The notes under the pieces are model-generated. The model saw only the letters and a program-made list of their open reading frames with translations. It had not been told where the DNA came from and ran no database searches. A stretch of 7,506 nt of DNA, from positions 1 through 7,506 of the forward strand of contig CAMAML010000053.1 in the NCBI GenBank assembly GCA_945836835.1. The letters are read 5' to 3'. This document shows, piece after piece, positions 5,981 to 7,506 of this stretch; the first letter of the stretch is position 1; each line of letters begins with the position of its first letter. This DNA comes from an uncultured cyanobacterium. Lineage in GTDB: Bacteria; Cyanobacteriota; Vampirovibrionia; Gastranaerophilales; Gastranaerophilaceae. The position numbers were made by a program, and so were the translations under genes.

Positions 5981-6151
5981 AATAATTTTACCTCCTGAAT
6001 TGATATAAGTTAAGTTTAAAATATGAAATTTAAAAAGAAATTGCCCTGTCGAGTAATATTATTCCCATGTTGCAAAACTTTACAAATCAACAAAATAACT
6101 AAAGAATTTCCAAAAATAAGCCGATAGGTATTACAAAAGGAATATAGAACT
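5981..6151. promoter_or_regulatory. Divergent spacer between the radical SAM gene and the MGLAASQ-type gene
   Basis: This AT-rich spacer of 171 bases holds the AGGAGGT ribosome site of the leftward gene (5996-5990) and, for the rightward gene, AAAAGGAA (6135-6142) about 9-10 bases before the ATG at 6152. Possible rightward -35 elements are TTGCAA (6070-6075) and TTTACA (6079-6084). The latter stands 17 bases before AAGAAT (6102-6107), a mediocre -10. Leftward, TCGACA (6053-6048) resembles a -35 but has no good -10 at the right distance. Promoters must be here, yet I cannot place one with confidence. The spacer also contains the short reading frame listed separately. Confidence 0.4.
6023..6127 (+). 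CDS. Possible 34-residue basic, Cys-containing small ORF or leader (doubtful)
   Basis: An ATG at 6023 opens a 34-codon frame ending in TAG at 6125-6127, encoding MKFKKKLPCRVILFPCCKTL followed by a Lys-rich end. It is strongly basic, with cysteines at 9, 16 and 17, and it ends 24 bases before the next gene on the same strand. Against it: there is no clear ribosome site before the ATG, and a 34-codon frame arises easily by chance in an AT-rich spacer. If real it could be a leader peptide for the 6152 gene. I do not recognise it. Confidence 0.15.
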   Translation: MKFKKKLPCRVILFPCCKTLQINKITKEFPKISR

Positions 6152-7506
6152 ATGGGATTAGCGGCATCACAAGCAAAATTGTTAAGTATAACAACGAGAC
6201 TTTCGGACAACGAGCTTCGGTCTCAGACGATTACTGCCGCAAAAATGGCACTCTCGAACCAAACAAGCGCCGCAAGCAAAAAATATATAAATGCACTAAA
6301 TTCAACCGAACTTTTGTATGGCACGTACGATATGAACGGTAACAAAACAACGGTTGCACTGACGGGGACGGCATTAAGCGAGTATGCTCCGCTAAAGAAC
6401 CAGTACGCTCTTATTAATTCAGCAGGACAGGTTTTGGTCTCAGAAACTCAGGCAAATTATTACGAAAAAAGTCAAAATATCAACGATTATTTGGCGTTTA
6501 ACGGGATAGACAGGATTGATACGGGCGAAACCCGCACAGTCACGAACCCTGATTACGAAGATGCTTATAATGAGTGGAAGATAATACATGACGAATGGCT
6601 TGCAAATAAACCAGATCCTACGGACGAAAAATACTGGGAAGAGACCGCAGGAACTGATAACGAACTTTATCAAAAATTCCTTAATGCATCAGCATCCTGT
6701 TACAGCAGTGCGATGGGGGGCGGTTCCGGTTGTTATTTGCATGTATTGGCACATATGCTTGAATTGGATACTTCATTTGCGTCCTATCCTAAAAATTACA
6801 CGACAAGTACGGGAAAAGATTTTAGTATAGATTCAGGGTACATCACGGGATCTGCGATTAACGGTGCAGGGAAAACTCCTGATATGGTGCCGATATCCGA
6901 TGCTATCCAAAACGGATACAAGGGGCAAACAATGATGGCAGCCGAACATCCTGAAGATACAATAACGCAAGCCTCCTCTGAAGGGGAAAAACTTTTGAGC
7001 AACTACACCTTTGACGAAAGTGGCGAGAAGGTCTTAAAAACTCTATCCCAAAAATGTAAAGATATGTTCTATGCCGTATCAAATTATTCTACTCTTGGAT
7101 TGGATTACGAGAATGATTTGAAGCCGGCATTAAGAAGTTTTCAAGAAGATATGGAGCTCGCATTTACTGACCGAAAATTCCTTGAAGATGTATATAATGA
7201 TGACTATGAGGAATGGTTAAGTAAAGAAGAAACGTTGGAAGTTCCTCCTACGATAGACGAAATCGTCTACGAATACAGCGATGCCGACAAAGCACAGTGG
7301 TATGTGAACTTGTGGCACAGGATGAACGGGGCGTCTGACGAAAAAGACGGCAACCAAACAACCTCAACCACAAATACGACCGGCTATTGGAACGAGATGA
7401 TACACAACGAAAGTTCTTCCACTACAGTCCGTTGGGCAGTGTTGGAGGACGGCTTAATGAACAGCTCGAAATGGTTACAAAACGCATTAACCCAAGGAAC
7501 GATAAC
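6152..7506 (+). CDS. Protein of unknown function with MGLAASQ-type N-terminus, 3' end beyond the window
   Basis: An ATG at 6152, preceded by AAAAGGAA (6135-6142), opens 451 codons with no stop before the right edge. The product begins MGLAASQAKLLSITTRLSDN and continues as a polar, probably helical segment to about residue 55, with no signal peptide or membrane helix. From memory, this opening is typical of a large protein family in Gastranaerophilales. It also recalls the N-terminal helices of flagellar hook/rod-type proteins, but that likeness is only impressionistic. Later parts are acidic and rich in Asn, Thr, Ser, Tyr and Trp. A Gly-rich turn with cysteine and histidines lies at 189-201 (GGGSGCYLHVLAH). 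A Thr/Asn-rich linker covers about 400-411 (NQTTSTTNTTG). A block VRWAVLEDGLMNSSKWLQNAL at about 426-446 may be a conserved module of the family. The gene is divergent from the radical SAM gene. No function can be assigned; a secreted or surface-structure role is only a guess. Confidence 0.85.
   Translation, partial: MGLAASQAKLLSITTRLSDNELRSQTITAAKMALSNQTSAASKKYINALNSTELLYGTYDMNGNKTTVALTGTALSEYAPLKNQYALINSAGQVLVSETQANYYEKSQNINDYLAFNGIDRIDTGETRTVTNPDYEDAYNEWKIIHDEWLANKPDPTDEKYWEETAGTDNELYQKFLNASASCYSSAMGGGSGCYLHVLAHMLELDTSFASYPKNYTTSTGKDFSIDSGYITGSAINGAGKTPDMVPISDAIQNGYKGQTMMAAEHPEDTITQASSEGEKLLSNYTFDESGEKVLKTLSQKCKDMFYAVSNYSTLGLDYENDLKPALRSFQEDMELAFTDRKFLEDVYNDDYEEWLSKEETLEVPPTIDEIVYEYSDADKAQWYVNLWHRMNGASDEKDGNQTTSTTNTTGYWNEMIHNESSSTTVRWAVLEDGLMNSSKWLQNALTQGTI

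Noticed and set aside
6016..6210. Leftward 64-codon frame just upstream of the radical SAM gene, considered as a precursor peptide
   Set aside because: It needs a TTG start with no ribosome site and overlaps the start of the 6152 gene on the opposite strand. Its sequence has no leader/core look.
6440..7002. Frames on both strands inside the 6152 gene
   Set aside because: The plus-strand frame from 6152 is open for 451 codons with a ribosome site and a recognisable start; the others are shadows in alternative frames.

Overview
The window reads as an ordinary-coding, moderately AT-rich bacterial chromosome segment with no RNA genes, CRISPR array, insertion sequence or phage genes that I can see. 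My best guess at the source is a gut or environmental member of the non-photosynthetic cyanobacterial class Vampirovibrionia ("Melainabacteria", order Gastranaerophilales). That guess rests mainly on the last gene, whose product opens with MGLAASQAKLL, an N-terminus I associate with a protein family abundant in that group. It is supported by the mix of a SigA-type sigma factor, NadA and a type IV pilus inner-membrane platform. The placement is inference from memory, not a search result.

Layout. Bases 1-2606 form a leftward block: quinolinate synthase (nadA), a 23S rRNA ribose methyltransferase (rlmB-type, sharing one base with nadA), then a sigma-70 family factor that runs off the left edge. 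The sigma gene also has a convincing promoter of its own in the 70-base gap before it. A 107-base divergent spacer (2607-2713) separates this block from a rightward pair at 2714-5120. The first gene of the pair is a 589-residue PilM-PilN-type fusion (actin-like cytoplasmic domain, one membrane helix, periplasmic domain, polar tail). The second is a 201-residue PilO/GspM-type protein. A leftward radical SAM gene with a Cys-rich C-terminus (5117-5980) meets the second gene tail to tail with a 4-base overlap. After a 171-base spacer, a rightward gene of unknown function (6152 onward) runs off the right edge.

How the genes relate. The clearest unit is the two-gene pilus/secretion platform. Its domain order (actin-like + helix + ferredoxin-like, followed by a PilO-like partner) is that of GspL/GspM of type II secretion rather than the usual separate pilM, pilN and pilO. 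The fusion's nucleotide-binding signatures look degenerate. No pilP, pilQ, pseudopilin or ATPase gene lies beside it, so the rest of the machine must be encoded elsewhere. The nadA-rlmB pair looks translationally coupled. The radical SAM enzyme and the terminal MGLAASQ-type protein cannot be tied to the pilus genes except by proximity.

Most interesting items: the PilM-PilN fusion with its apparently lost nucleotide site, the MGLAASQ-type protein of unknown function, and the orphan radical SAM enzyme with clustered C-terminal cysteines.
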